NCBI GenBank assembly: GCA_965221605.1
Contig: CBDCSK010000009.1
Location: 355,039-419,038, forward strand
From: Aldehydirespirator sp965221605
GTDB taxonomy: Bacteria > Actinomycetota > Acidimicrobiia > Acidimicrobiales > Aldehydirespiratoraceae
DNA length: 64,000 nucleotides
Reading direction: 5' to 3'
Part shown: positions 35,859-42,678 of the stretch, piece after piece
How the letters are laid out: each line of letters starts with the position of its first letter
Numbering within the stretch: the first letter of the stretch is position 1
Translations under genes and position numbers: made by a program
The notes under the pieces: generated by a model
The model's input: only the letters and a program-made list of their open reading frames with translations
The model's database searches: none
Told to the model about the DNA's origin: nothing

Positions 35859-35904
35859 GGCGCCTCTCGGGTGTCAAGCCCGCTGACCCCCGGCCGCGCC
35901 GGCA

Positions 35905-36300
35905 TCAGACGGCCACCACCGACAGCTCGGGGGTGTTGCGGATGGTGTTGCTCACGTAGCACACCCGGGCCGCGGCCTCCACCAGCGCGGCCTTGAGGGA
36001 CTCCTCGCAGCCGGCGTCGACGCGGATCTCCAGCGCCGAGAAGCGGGGCCCGTCGTAGGTGCCGGTCACCTCCACGTCGACATGGGACAACTCGATGCCG
36101 CGCTTGCCGGCCGCGTGAGCCACCGCCAGGGTGAAACACGACGACAGCGCGGCCAGGAGCAGCTCGGTCGGCTGCGGCCCCTCGTTCGTGCCGCCCACGC
36201 TCTCCGGCTCGTCCACCGGGATCGTGAAGTCGCCCGCGGTGACATCGCAGCGGTATGCGCCCAGCCACCGGGCCGAGACTGTGCGGGTAAGCGGACTCAC
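35905..36300 (-). CDS. OsmC-family protein
   Basis: 131 residues from a GTG at 36300. OsmC/Ohr fold features: GPQPTELLLAALSSCFTLAVA with Cys55, and AARVCYVSNTIRNTPEL with Cys114, the two redox cysteines of peroxide-reducing OsmC proteins. The GTG is chosen because a promoter-like TATAGT lies at 36338-36343, inside any longer reading frame, and GAAGGA precedes it. It shares this promoter block with the nitrile hydratase operon, suggesting co-expression. Likely a detoxifier of peroxides or reactive electrophiles. Confidence 0.82.
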   Translation of the reverse strand: MSPLTRTVSARWLGAYRCDVTAGDFTIPVDEPESVGGTNEGPQPTELLLAALSSCFTLAVAHAAGKRGIELSHVDVEVTGTYDGPRFSALEIRVDAGCEESLKAALVEAAARVCYVSNTIRNTPELSVVAV

Positions 36301-36336
36301 GAACAAGCCGTCCTTCGGGCGGTGGTTCAGCCCGTC

Positions 36337-36372
36337 AACTATACGACAGCCACAGATCACAAGCGAAAAGAC
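36337..36372 (-). promoter_or_regulatory. Shared promoter block, copy 1 (OsmC gene)
   Basis: Read on the minus strand this contains CTTGTGA, then GCTGTCGTATAGTT, with TATAGT as a likely -10. The 14-base block GCTGTCGTATAGTT is identical in 42633-42646 upstream of the nitrile hydratase operon, and CTTGYGA is also shared at the same distance. The region is divergent with the XRE-cupin regulator gene, which may bind here. Confidence 0.6.
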
Positions 36373-36394
36373 GGCCGTCTAGGATTCACGCCCG

Positions 36395-37033
36395 ATGCGT
36401 CGCGAGGCCGGCACCGGCAACGGAGACGGGAACTCGGCGACACCGCCGAGCGCCACGCACGGCGAGGACCTGAGCGCGGTCGTGAACTCGATCGGGCCAA
36501 AGGTCCGCCATCTTCGCAAACAGTGGAACCTGTCGCTTCAGCAACTCGCCGACCGGTCCAACGTCTCGACCGCAGCCATTCACAAGGTTGAGCAGGGTGC
36601 GATGGTGCCGACCATCACGACGCTGCTGAAGCTGGCCGCGGCCCTGGAACAGCCGGTGTCGTACTTCGTGGAGGAGGACCAGGAGCCGCCGCTCTATGCG
36701 GTCTTCACTCCGGCGGCCGAGCGCCGGTCGATCTACACGCCCCATGAGGGTCTCGCCCTGGGCGGCATCTCGGGTCCCTACGGGCAGTACTTCGTGGCCA
36801 CCGCCATCGCCGAGGTCCAGCCGGGGGCCGACAGCGGCGAGACGCCTCTGCGCCACGCCGGCGAGGAGCTCATCCACTTGCTGTCGGGCCAGCTCGACGT
36901 CGATGTCGGCGACCTGTCGTTCCAGCTGCGCCGGGGCGACTCGATCCACTTCCGGACCGACCAGGAGCACCGCTGGCACAACCCGTACCGGCACACAGCA
37001 CGAGCGGTGTGGACCGCCCTGAGGCCCAGCTGA
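36395..37033 (+). CDS. XRE-family regulator with cupin sensor domain
   Basis: 212 residues. An HTH of the XRE type (about 30-90: NLSLQQLADRSNVSTAAIHKVEQG) is followed by a C-terminal cupin_2 domain (about 120-205: HAGEELIHLLSGQLDVDVGD). Such regulators often bind small metabolites in the cupin barrel. It is divergent from the OsmC gene and sits at the centre of the Nit1C-like region, so it is a candidate regulator for the shared promoter motifs. That link is inference. Confidence 0.87.
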   Translation: MRREAGTGNGDGNSATPPSATHGEDLSAVVNSIGPKVRHLRKQWNLSLQQLADRSNVSTAAIHKVEQGAMVPTITTLLKLAAALEQPVSYFVEEDQEPPLYAVFTPAAERRSIYTPHEGLALGGISGPYGQYFVATAIAEVQPGADSGETPLRHAGEELIHLLSGQLDVDVGDLSFQLRRGDSIHFRTDQEHRWHNPYRHTARAVWTALRPS

Positions 37034-37045
37034 GGACCCGCTCGC

Positions 37046-38470
37046 CTACTGGCTCCGCCGCTCGGACAGCCTCTGGTCGAGATCCAGCAGAGACTGCACG
37101 AAACACTCGACGGGGGCGCGGGCCACTCCGGCGCCCACCTGGCCGGACCCGTCGGAGACGTGGAGGATCCCGGTGTTGACCGCCGGGGTGACCGAGGTCT
37201 CGACCACCCGGCGGACGTCGACGCCCAGGGGCGTGCCGGCGTTGTCGAGCACAGGCAGGCGGAAACGGCTGCTGGTGCCGGCGCAGATGCGGCCCATGGC
37301 CTTGGTGACGGCCATGGCGTCGGCCATGCGGCCCCCGAGGAAGCCGGCCACCGCGGGCGAGTTGGCGGCCGCTGGACCACCAAGCCCCACCAGCTCCAGC
37401 ACGGCGCTGTCGCCGATGTCACCGGCGCTGGTTCCGGGACCCTGGTCCGGGTAGTACAGAGCGTCCTGCACAGGGGGCGCCTCCGCGACGAACCAGCGCC
37501 CGGGCCGGCCGGGCAGGCGGATGCCGTAGGTCGTGCCGTTCCGGGCCATGGTGGTGACGATGCTCGAGTCGGGCACCTGGGCGGCCCACTCGACCAGGGC
37601 GCGGGCACCGGCCATGGCCACGTTGAGGAACATCAGGTGGTTGGTGCTCAGGAAGTCGGCCACCTCACCGATCCGGGCGATGCTCGAGCGGACCAGGTGC
37701 GGGAGCAGGTCGCGCAACAGCAGGTTGGTGGTGGCCTGGACCCGCATGTGAACGTCGTCGCCCATGGTGATGCCCTGAGCGGCCAGTGAGAACACATCGA
37801 CGGGCCCGGCCCGGTCGAGAGCCTGGGCCAGGGCCGGACCGAGCGCGTCCCGCAGGAACCGGAGGCGCTCGATGGCCGCGTCGGAGTCGACCCCGAACCA
37901 GGCGACGGCCCCCGAGCCCTGATTCAGGCTGGAGTAGGCGGTGGTGCCGCCGGCATCGACCGAGACCACGTAGACGGGCGCGGAGGGCCCGATCGCGGTG
38001 GCCATCGGCACCACCGCGCAGTGCTCGTTGGCAGGCTCCAGCCGGATCTGGCCGGCCTGCACCATGCGGTCGGCAGCATCGGTGTGGGGGGCCCAGTCCT
38101 CGGCCACGACCGCGGCCCTGACCGAGCGCCGGAGCGGGTCGCACATGTCGGCCCACGCGATCCGCGGCCCGCAGTGCAGGATGGTCCCTTCGTTCAGGCC
38201 ACTGATCACCGAGCCCGCCGTCTCCACGCCGAGCAGCATCGGCACCCCGCGGTCCAGGCGGCTGATCACCTCGGCGTTGGCCGCGTCCACCCGCTCCGAG
38301 GCCGGGCCCAGCAGCCGGGCCAGCGCCGTCACCGCGTCGAGGTCGCCGCCGGCGGGGATTCGCCAGTCCACGCCGACCGCGGGCGCGCCCTGGTCCCGCA
38401 CCGCGGTCTCGAACCGCTCCAGGCCGATGTTGACGACTTCCACCCTGTCGGGCAGCTCAATGGCGCCCAT
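37046..38470 (-). CDS. DUF1116 protein, oxamate carbamoyltransferase subunit (AllG/YlbE-like)
   Basis: 474 residues. DUF1116 hallmarks: VINIGL-type start (VEVVNIGLERFETAV), AVGVDWRIPAGGD, EGTILHCGPRIAWADMCDPL and MGDDVHMRVQATTNLLLRDL. In E. coli the homologue YlbE (AllG) works with FdrA (AllF) and YlbF (AllH) as oxamate carbamoyltransferase in allantoin breakdown, next to a carbamate kinase. FdrA, a DUF2877 (AllH-like) protein and carbamate kinase are all in this window, but at separate sites. Here the gene is the last of an AmiS-radical SAM-GNAT-DUF1116 series on one strand. It ends 12 bp from the XRE-cupin stop. Confidence 0.83.
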   Translation of the reverse strand: MGAIELPDRVEVVNIGLERFETAVRDQGAPAVGVDWRIPAGGDLDAVTALARLLGPASERVDAANAEVISRLDRGVPMLLGVETAGSVISGLNEGTILHCGPRIAWADMCDPLRRSVRAAVVAEDWAPHTDAADRMVQAGQIRLEPANEHCAVVPMATAIGPSAPVYVVSVDAGGTTAYSSLNQGSGAVAWFGVDSDAAIERLRFLRDALGPALAQALDRAGPVDVFSLAAQGITMGDDVHMRVQATTNLLLRDLLPHLVRSSIARIGEVADFLSTNHLMFLNVAMAGARALVEWAAQVPDSSIVTTMARNGTTYGIRLPGRPGRWFVAEAPPVQDALYYPDQGPGTSAGDIGDSAVLELVGLGGPAAANSPAVAGFLGGRMADAMAVTKAMGRICAGTSSRFRLPVLDNAGTPLGVDVRRVVETSVTPAVNTGILHVSDGSGQVGAGVARAPVECFVQSLLDLDQRLSERRSQ

Positions 38471-38505
38471 CGCAGCCGGTGTGGGTATCCGTTCCGCCCG
38501 AGGCC

Positions 38506-39051
38506 CTACGACATCGTGACGAGCAGGGCGCTCGGCGCGTCGCGGGCGGCAGGCAGCCGCAGGTGAGCATCTTCTGGGATGTCGGCCTCGACCAGCCTCC
38601 GGGCCTCGGCCAGCCGGAAGATCATCGGCTGGTGCGGCAGGCCGTAGTAGGGCACCGGCGGCCCGTTGTGCTCCCATCCGATGCGCTCGAAGAAGGTGAC
38701 GTTCTGGAGTTGCACGAAGGCGTCCATCACGGCGCCTCCAGCCTCAGCGGCGGTCGACACCGCGAAACGCACCAGCCGGATCCCGACTATTCCGGCCCGG
38801 TAGCCGGGCAGCACGGCCAAGCGGTCGCCCTTCCAGCGGCCTGCGTCGTCGGTGCGGTACAGGCGAACCGTGCCGATCACCTCCGAGCCCCGACCGGCGA
38901 CCACATGGAGCGTGTCGGGGTCCGCATCCCAGTCGTCGACGTCGGTGAGGGGGATGACCCGCTGCTCCTCCACGAACACCCGGTGCCGGATGCGCATGTG
39001 CCAACTCCGGGCCTCGGGCGATACCGCCCGCCAGCATTCGATCCGGTCCAC
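38506..39051 (-). CDS. MSMEG_0567/Sll0786 family GNAT acetyltransferase
   Basis: 181 residues from a GTG at 39051 (GGAGGCGGC precedes it). The stretch RIRHRVFVEEQRVI is the typical start of this GNAT group, and VIGTVRLYRTDDAGRWKGDRLAVLPGYRAG carries the acetyl-CoA loop region (quoted in outline). VTFFERIGWEHNGPPVPYYG follows. The family is a Nit1C cluster member whose substrate is unknown. It starts 14 bp after the radical SAM gene, so the two are coupled. Confidence 0.8.
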   Translation of the reverse strand: MDRIECWRAVSPEARSWHMRIRHRVFVEEQRVIPLTDVDDWDADPDTLHVVAGRGSEVIGTVRLYRTDDAGRWKGDRLAVLPGYRAGIVGIRLVRFAVSTAAEAGGAVMDAFVQLQNVTFFERIGWEHNGPPVPYYGLPHQPMIFRLAEARRLVEADIPEDAHLRLPAARDAPSALLVTMS

Positions 39052-39065
39052 CGCCGCCTCCGCTG

Positions 39066-40184
39066 TCAGCCCAGGGCCTGGACCGGGATCAGTTTGCGCC
39101 CGTTGGACCCCTGCAGTTCCCTCTCCATCGCTCCGACCGGAGAGCAGGCCTGGCAGCGAGCGCACCCGGCCGCGACCACATCCGCGGTCAGTCCCCGCTC
39201 CACCAGGTACGGCGCGACCTTGCGGGCGACCTGCTCGACATAGTCGGCGGCGGGGGGCGTCCAGTCGCCCATCAGCGATCCCGGAACCGGCCGCAGGGGC
39301 ACCACGAAGGGGTACACGCCGATGTCGGCGGCCCGCCGGCAGCCGTCCACGATCAGGTCCGGATCCTCTCCCATGCCCAGGATCACATAGGTGGATACCT
39401 GACCCTCGCCGAAGCGCTCCACCGCGTACTCCCAGGTCTTGAAGTAGCGGTCGATGCCGGTGCGGTACTTCGGGGGAGCCACCCACCGCAGCACCTCCGG
39501 ATCGAAGGTCTCGACGTGGATGCCCACCGAGTCGATGCCCCGGTCGGCCACCTGGTCGATGACGCCGAGGTCGTCGGGCGGCTCGAACTGGACTTCGACG
39601 GGGAGGCCCGAGGACGCCTTCATGGCCTCCCCGCATTTGGCCACGTAGAGGGCGCCCTTGTCGCGGCCGTAGGTGGAGCCGGTGGTCAAGGTGATGTCCA
39701 CGGCGCCGTCGAGTTCCCTGGCCGCCACCGCCACCTCGGCCAGTTGGGCCGGGCGCTTCACCAGCACGGTGCTGCCGGAGTCCAGCGACACCCCGATCCC
39801 GCAGAAGCGGCACTGGTCCTCGTTGCCCCAGTAGGCGCAGGTCTGAAGCACGGTGCTGGCCAGCGAGTCGAGATGCATGAGGGCCAGCTGCCAGTACGGG
39901 ACGCCGTCGGCGGTGGTCAGGCCGTAGAAGCGGGGCCGGTCGGCGGGGGCCGCGCCGGCCAGCCGGACACCGTCGGCGTAGATCCCGAACCCGATGTCCT
40001 CGGGCTCGAGCGAGTACGGGGAGTCGGCCACGAATCCGGCGTCCACCGGCACCGTCACCGCGGTGCCCTCTATCCAGACCATGCCCGCGTCCGACGGTCC
40101 GGCTCCGCCCGGCCGTCGCTCGAAGGGGGCGTTTATGCGCAGGCCCTTGAACTGGAGGTCGATGATGAGTTCGGCCAGCGACAC
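39066..40184 (-). CDS. MSMEG_0568 family radical SAM protein
   Basis: 372 residues, TIM-barrel radical SAM type. The putative cluster cysteines are Cys116, Cys125 and Cys128 in TCAYWGNEDQCRFCGIG, a CX8CX2C spacing in place of the usual CX3CX2C. A C-terminal CARCQACSP motif (about 345-353) may hold a second cluster. The family is a Nit1C member of unknown reaction. It lies 103 bp downstream of the AmiS gene and directly upstream of the GNAT. Confidence 0.85.
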   Translation of the reverse strand: MSLAELIIDLQFKGLRINAPFERRPGGAGPSDAGMVWIEGTAVTVPVDAGFVADSPYSLEPEDIGFGIYADGVRLAGAAPADRPRFYGLTTADGVPYWQLALMHLDSLASTVLQTCAYWGNEDQCRFCGIGVSLDSGSTVLVKRPAQLAEVAVAARELDGAVDITLTTGSTYGRDKGALYVAKCGEAMKASSGLPVEVQFEPPDDLGVIDQVADRGIDSVGIHVETFDPEVLRWVAPPKYRTGIDRYFKTWEYAVERFGEGQVSTYVILGMGEDPDLIVDGCRRAADIGVYPFVVPLRPVPGSLMGDWTPPAADYVEQVARKVAPYLVERGLTADVVAAGCARCQACSPVGAMERELQGSNGRKLIPVQALG

Positions 40185-40287
40185 GGTGCCATTCCTACCA
40201 CCGGGCGACGGGCTGCGTCGTGTCCGGCGCGGCTCGCCGGACCGCTGCCAAGATCTGGAGCCAGATAACCCGGTTGTTGTCGCGGCG

Positions 40288-40815
40288 CTAGGGGATTTCG
40301 TTTCCCGTCGCGAGTATCAGCGCCGGCACCCAGAAGGTGTAGATGGCGGTTCCGGCCAGGATCAGACCCAGGAGCTTGGCCTGGAGCTTGCCGTAGGTTG
40401 TGAGGGCGACCGACCCGAACGCGACCAGCCACACGATCAGGATCGACTGGAACATCCAGCTCCCTGCGAAGAAGTCCCACCAGAACAGCGGGAGGATGGC
40501 CGTCGGCACGGCGAGGTTCCCCACGATCCGCAAGTCCCATCCGTTCACTTCAGTCTTGCCGAGCACCACGAAGAACAGTCCGTAGAACGTGACCAGTCCG
40601 GCTAGGACGACCGACGCGTCATCCAGCGGCCGGGCCCACATGATGTAGACGGCCTGGACCAGATTCAGCAGACCCACGACCAGAGTCGCATTCCCGATGC
40701 TGACGAGCGGGTTCGATCCCCCTTCCTTCTGATCGGCACCCACGCCTAGGAAGTAGAGGGCGTTCAGCCACACGATCAAGCCGGTGGCTATGAACACGAT
40801 GGTTATGGGAGGCAT
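40288..40815 (-). CDS. AmiS/UreI family amide/urea channel
   Basis: 175 residues with six predicted membrane helices (first ITIVFIATGLIVWLNALYFLG, last LGLILAGTAIYTFWVPALIL). The family motif FFVVLGKTEVNGWDLR is visible. AmiS/UreI proteins let short amides or urea cross the inner membrane. Next to nitrile hydratase it would move the amide product or another small amide substrate. It heads the operon with the radical SAM, GNAT and DUF1116 genes and carries the shared 43-bp operator upstream. Confidence 0.88.
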   Translation of the reverse strand: MPPITIVFIATGLIVWLNALYFLGVGADQKEGGSNPLVSIGNATLVVGLLNLVQAVYIMWARPLDDASVVLAGLVTFYGLFFVVLGKTEVNGWDLRIVGNLAVPTAILPLFWWDFFAGSWMFQSILIVWLVAFGSVALTTYGKLQAKLLGLILAGTAIYTFWVPALILATGNEIP

Positions 40816-40838
40816 GACAAACCCCTTCCTGTCTCAAA

Positions 40839-40881
40839 CCGACATTTCGGATGAGACATAGTTATGTCGCAACCTAAACCC
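40839..40881 (-). promoter_or_regulatory. Shared 43-bp operator, copy 2 (AmiS operon)
   Basis: Starts about 24 bp upstream of the AmiS start. Same element as 35816-35858 (32 of 43 identical). Here the centre is a perfect GACATA-gt-TATGTC inverted repeat. The symmetry extends outwards: 13 of 17 positions pair across a 34-bp palindrome bounded by TTT and AAA. Confidence 0.68.
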
Positions 40882-40953
40882 TGAAACGACCAGCCGTCAA
40901 ACCTGCCGGAGCGACACGCCGGCACCGGGGGCTGCCCAGTGCCCGGAGCGGTC

Positions 40954-41316
40954 TCAGTGGTGGTGATCATGGTCGTCGTGGTCGTGATCGTCGTGGTCGT
41001 GTCCCGGTGGGCGAGCCACGTAGGCCGCGGCCAGCGCGTCCACCTCGGGCTCCGAGACGATCGCCCGCTCCTCCACGATCGACTCGAGGGCCTCCTGCCA
41101 CCGCTCGTAGTAGCGGTACTCCCCCACCGGATCGGACTCCCAGCGCTGAACGGCGGCGATGAGGTGGTCGCGGAAGTCGTCCCAGGTGAAGTGGCCGCCC
41201 TCCACCAGAGCCATGGCCATGGCGAAGCTGCGCCCCTCCCAGGGCGCGTCGAAGACCAGCTCGCCGTTGAGCCGGGGCGGAGCGGCCGGGCCTTCGATGT
41301 CGAGAGTGAGAGCCAC
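40954..41316 (-). CDS. Nitrile hydratase activator with His/Asp-rich tail
   Basis: 120 residues, homologous to the N-terminal part of nitrile hydratase beta (P14K/NhlE-type activator), as in LVFDAPWEGRSFAMAMALVE and HFTWDDFRDHLIAAVQRWE. These proteins help cobalt insertion by subunit swapping. The last 15 residues are only His and Asp (HDHDDHDHDDHDHHH), a feature I do not associate with typical activators. It resembles the metal-storing tails of UreE and HypB, so a cobalt-holding role is plausible. It starts 10 bp after the alpha gene. Confidence 0.88.
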   Translation of the reverse strand: MALTLDIEGPAAPPRLNGELVFDAPWEGRSFAMAMALVEGGHFTWDDFRDHLIAAVQRWESDPVGEYRYYERWQEALESIVEERAIVSEPEVDALAAAYVARPPGHDHDDHDHDDHDHHH

Positions 41317-41326
41317 CGGCGCCCGT

Positions 41327-41926
41327 TCAGCCCGCGCTGACCCTGGCCACCCCCACCATGGCGTCGCGGGTCACGAGCGCAGCCAGTTCGTCCTCGGAGA
41401 GGTCCTCGGTGCCTTCGGGCCGCTGGGGCAGCACCAGATACCGGTTCTCCGCGCTGGAGTCCCAGACCCGGACCTCGACGCCGTCGTCGAGGTCGAGGCC
41501 CATCTCGCCCAGCAGGGTGCGGGGCTCGCGCACCATGCGGCTGCGGTAGGCCGGATCCTTGTACCACTCCGGCGGCAGCCCGAGAACCGGCCACGGGTAG
41601 CAGGAGCAGAGGGTGCACACCACCACGTTGTGCACGTCGTCGGAATTCTCGACCACCACGATGTGCTCGCCCTGGGGCCCGGCGAAGCCCAGTTCCTTGA
41701 TGGCGCCGGTGCCGTCGGCCAGCAACTGCGCGCGGTAGTCGCCGTCGACCCACGCCTTGGCCACCACCTTGGCCCCGTTCATTGGGCCCACGTCGTTGAC
41801 CATGCGGTTGATGAAGCCGTCGAGCACCTCGGACTTGATCAGGCCGCGCTCGGCCAGCAGCGACTCCAGCGCCTCGGCCCGCACCTCGGGCGGCAGGCGG
41901 TCCTTGTTCTTGGTGGGATCAGCCAT
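41327..41926 (-). CDS. Nitrile hydratase alpha subunit, cobalt type
   Basis: 199 residues. Hydrates nitriles to amides in the cytoplasm as part of an alpha-beta heterodimer. The metal-binding motif VCTLCSCYPW (Cys104, Cys107, Ser108, Cys109) has Thr in the second position, which marks the Co(III) type; iron types have Ser. VLGLPPEWYKDPAYRSRMV follows, standard for the family. The beta-alpha-activator gene order is also the cobalt-type order. It starts directly after the beta stop codon. Confidence 0.95.
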   Translation of the reverse strand: MADPTKNKDRLPPEVRAEALESLLAERGLIKSEVLDGFINRMVNDVGPMNGAKVVAKAWVDGDYRAQLLADGTGAIKELGFAGPQGEHIVVVENSDDVHNVVVCTLCSCYPWPVLGLPPEWYKDPAYRSRMVREPRTLLGEMGLDLDDGVEVRVWDSSAENRYLVLPQRPEGTEDLSEDELAALVTRDAMVGVARVSAG

Positions 41927-42586
41927 CTAGCTCGCCTCCAGGTAGCTCTCGAACAGATCGATCCGTAGCACCGCCGCCTCCGCGCCCGGGCCCCAGAGCT
42001 CGGTGGAGTCGAACTCCACGGTGTACACGTGCTGGGGATTCTCACCCTCGAAGTGGGCGTTGGTGTCGGGCAGCAGAGCCGCGGGGCGATGTGCGTGGAT
42101 CGTGCCGGTGCGACCCCGGATGTAGCCCGGCATGCGGGTGTGGCCGTCGGTGCGGATCTCCTTGGCCCTCACCCGGTCCCCTACTGAGAAGGCGGGAGGG
42201 TCGTCGATCTCACGCAGCGACCCGGCGCCGCCCCGCTCGTAGACGGGCTTGTTCTCCTCCACGTCCTCCGGCTCGGTGACCGACTCTCCAGACAGGTTGC
42301 GGGCCCGGGCCTCCACCGCGCCGGGCGCCAGCACGCCGCTGTCGACGAGCAGGGTCTCCGCGCACGCCAGCCAGCGGCCGTAGTAGCCGTCGGCCAGGTA
42401 GTCGTAGGGGTGCAGGCGCTCGAGACCGTGGCGGAAGGCGTCGAGGTTGGTGCCCGACAGGCCCATGGACATCGCTCCCATGGCGAAGGCGCGGCCGTGC
42501 CAGTCCTCGCGGAACACGGGCTCGTCGGGATCGATGGCCACGGTGCCCCACCCGTGCATTCCTCCCATGTCGTGGATGCCGTCCAT
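41927..42586 (-). CDS. Nitrile hydratase beta subunit
   Basis: 219 residues. It begins MDGIHDMGGMHGWG, the typical beta-subunit start, with GGGGAGG just upstream, so ATG 42586 is preferred over longer starts. It contains the late motif GHTRMPGYIRGRTGTI. First gene of the beta-alpha-activator operon. Its promoter block (42633-42668) is shared with the OsmC gene. Confidence 0.95.
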   Translation of the reverse strand: MDGIHDMGGMHGWGTVAIDPDEPVFREDWHGRAFAMGAMSMGLSGTNLDAFRHGLERLHPYDYLADGYYGRWLACAETLLVDSGVLAPGAVEARARNLSGESVTEPEDVEENKPVYERGGAGSLREIDDPPAFSVGDRVRAKEIRTDGHTRMPGYIRGRTGTIHAHRPAALLPDTNAHFEGENPQHVYTVEFDSTELWGPGAEAAVLRIDLFESYLEAS

Positions 42587-42632
42587 CAGAGCCTCCCCGT
42601 CGGCGGATCGTTCAACCGGTGCCCGGTGCATG

Positions 42633-42668
42633 AACTATACGACAGCAACGAGTCGCAAGAGAAATGCG
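42633..42668 (-). promoter_or_regulatory. Shared promoter block, copy 2 (nitrile hydratase operon)
   Basis: About 50 bp upstream of the beta-subunit ATG. On the minus strand it reads CTTGCGA, 10 bases, then GCTGTCGTATAGTT, the last block identical to the OsmC promoter. TATAGT is a likely -10. No good -35 hexamer sits at 17 bp, so an activator may be needed. Confidence 0.6.
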
Positions 42669-42678
42669 AGGCGGCACG

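Noticed and set aside
40954..41010. Trinucleotide-like repeat considered as a non-coding satellite
   Set aside because: It lies in frame at the end of the nitrile hydratase activator and encodes the His/Asp tail.
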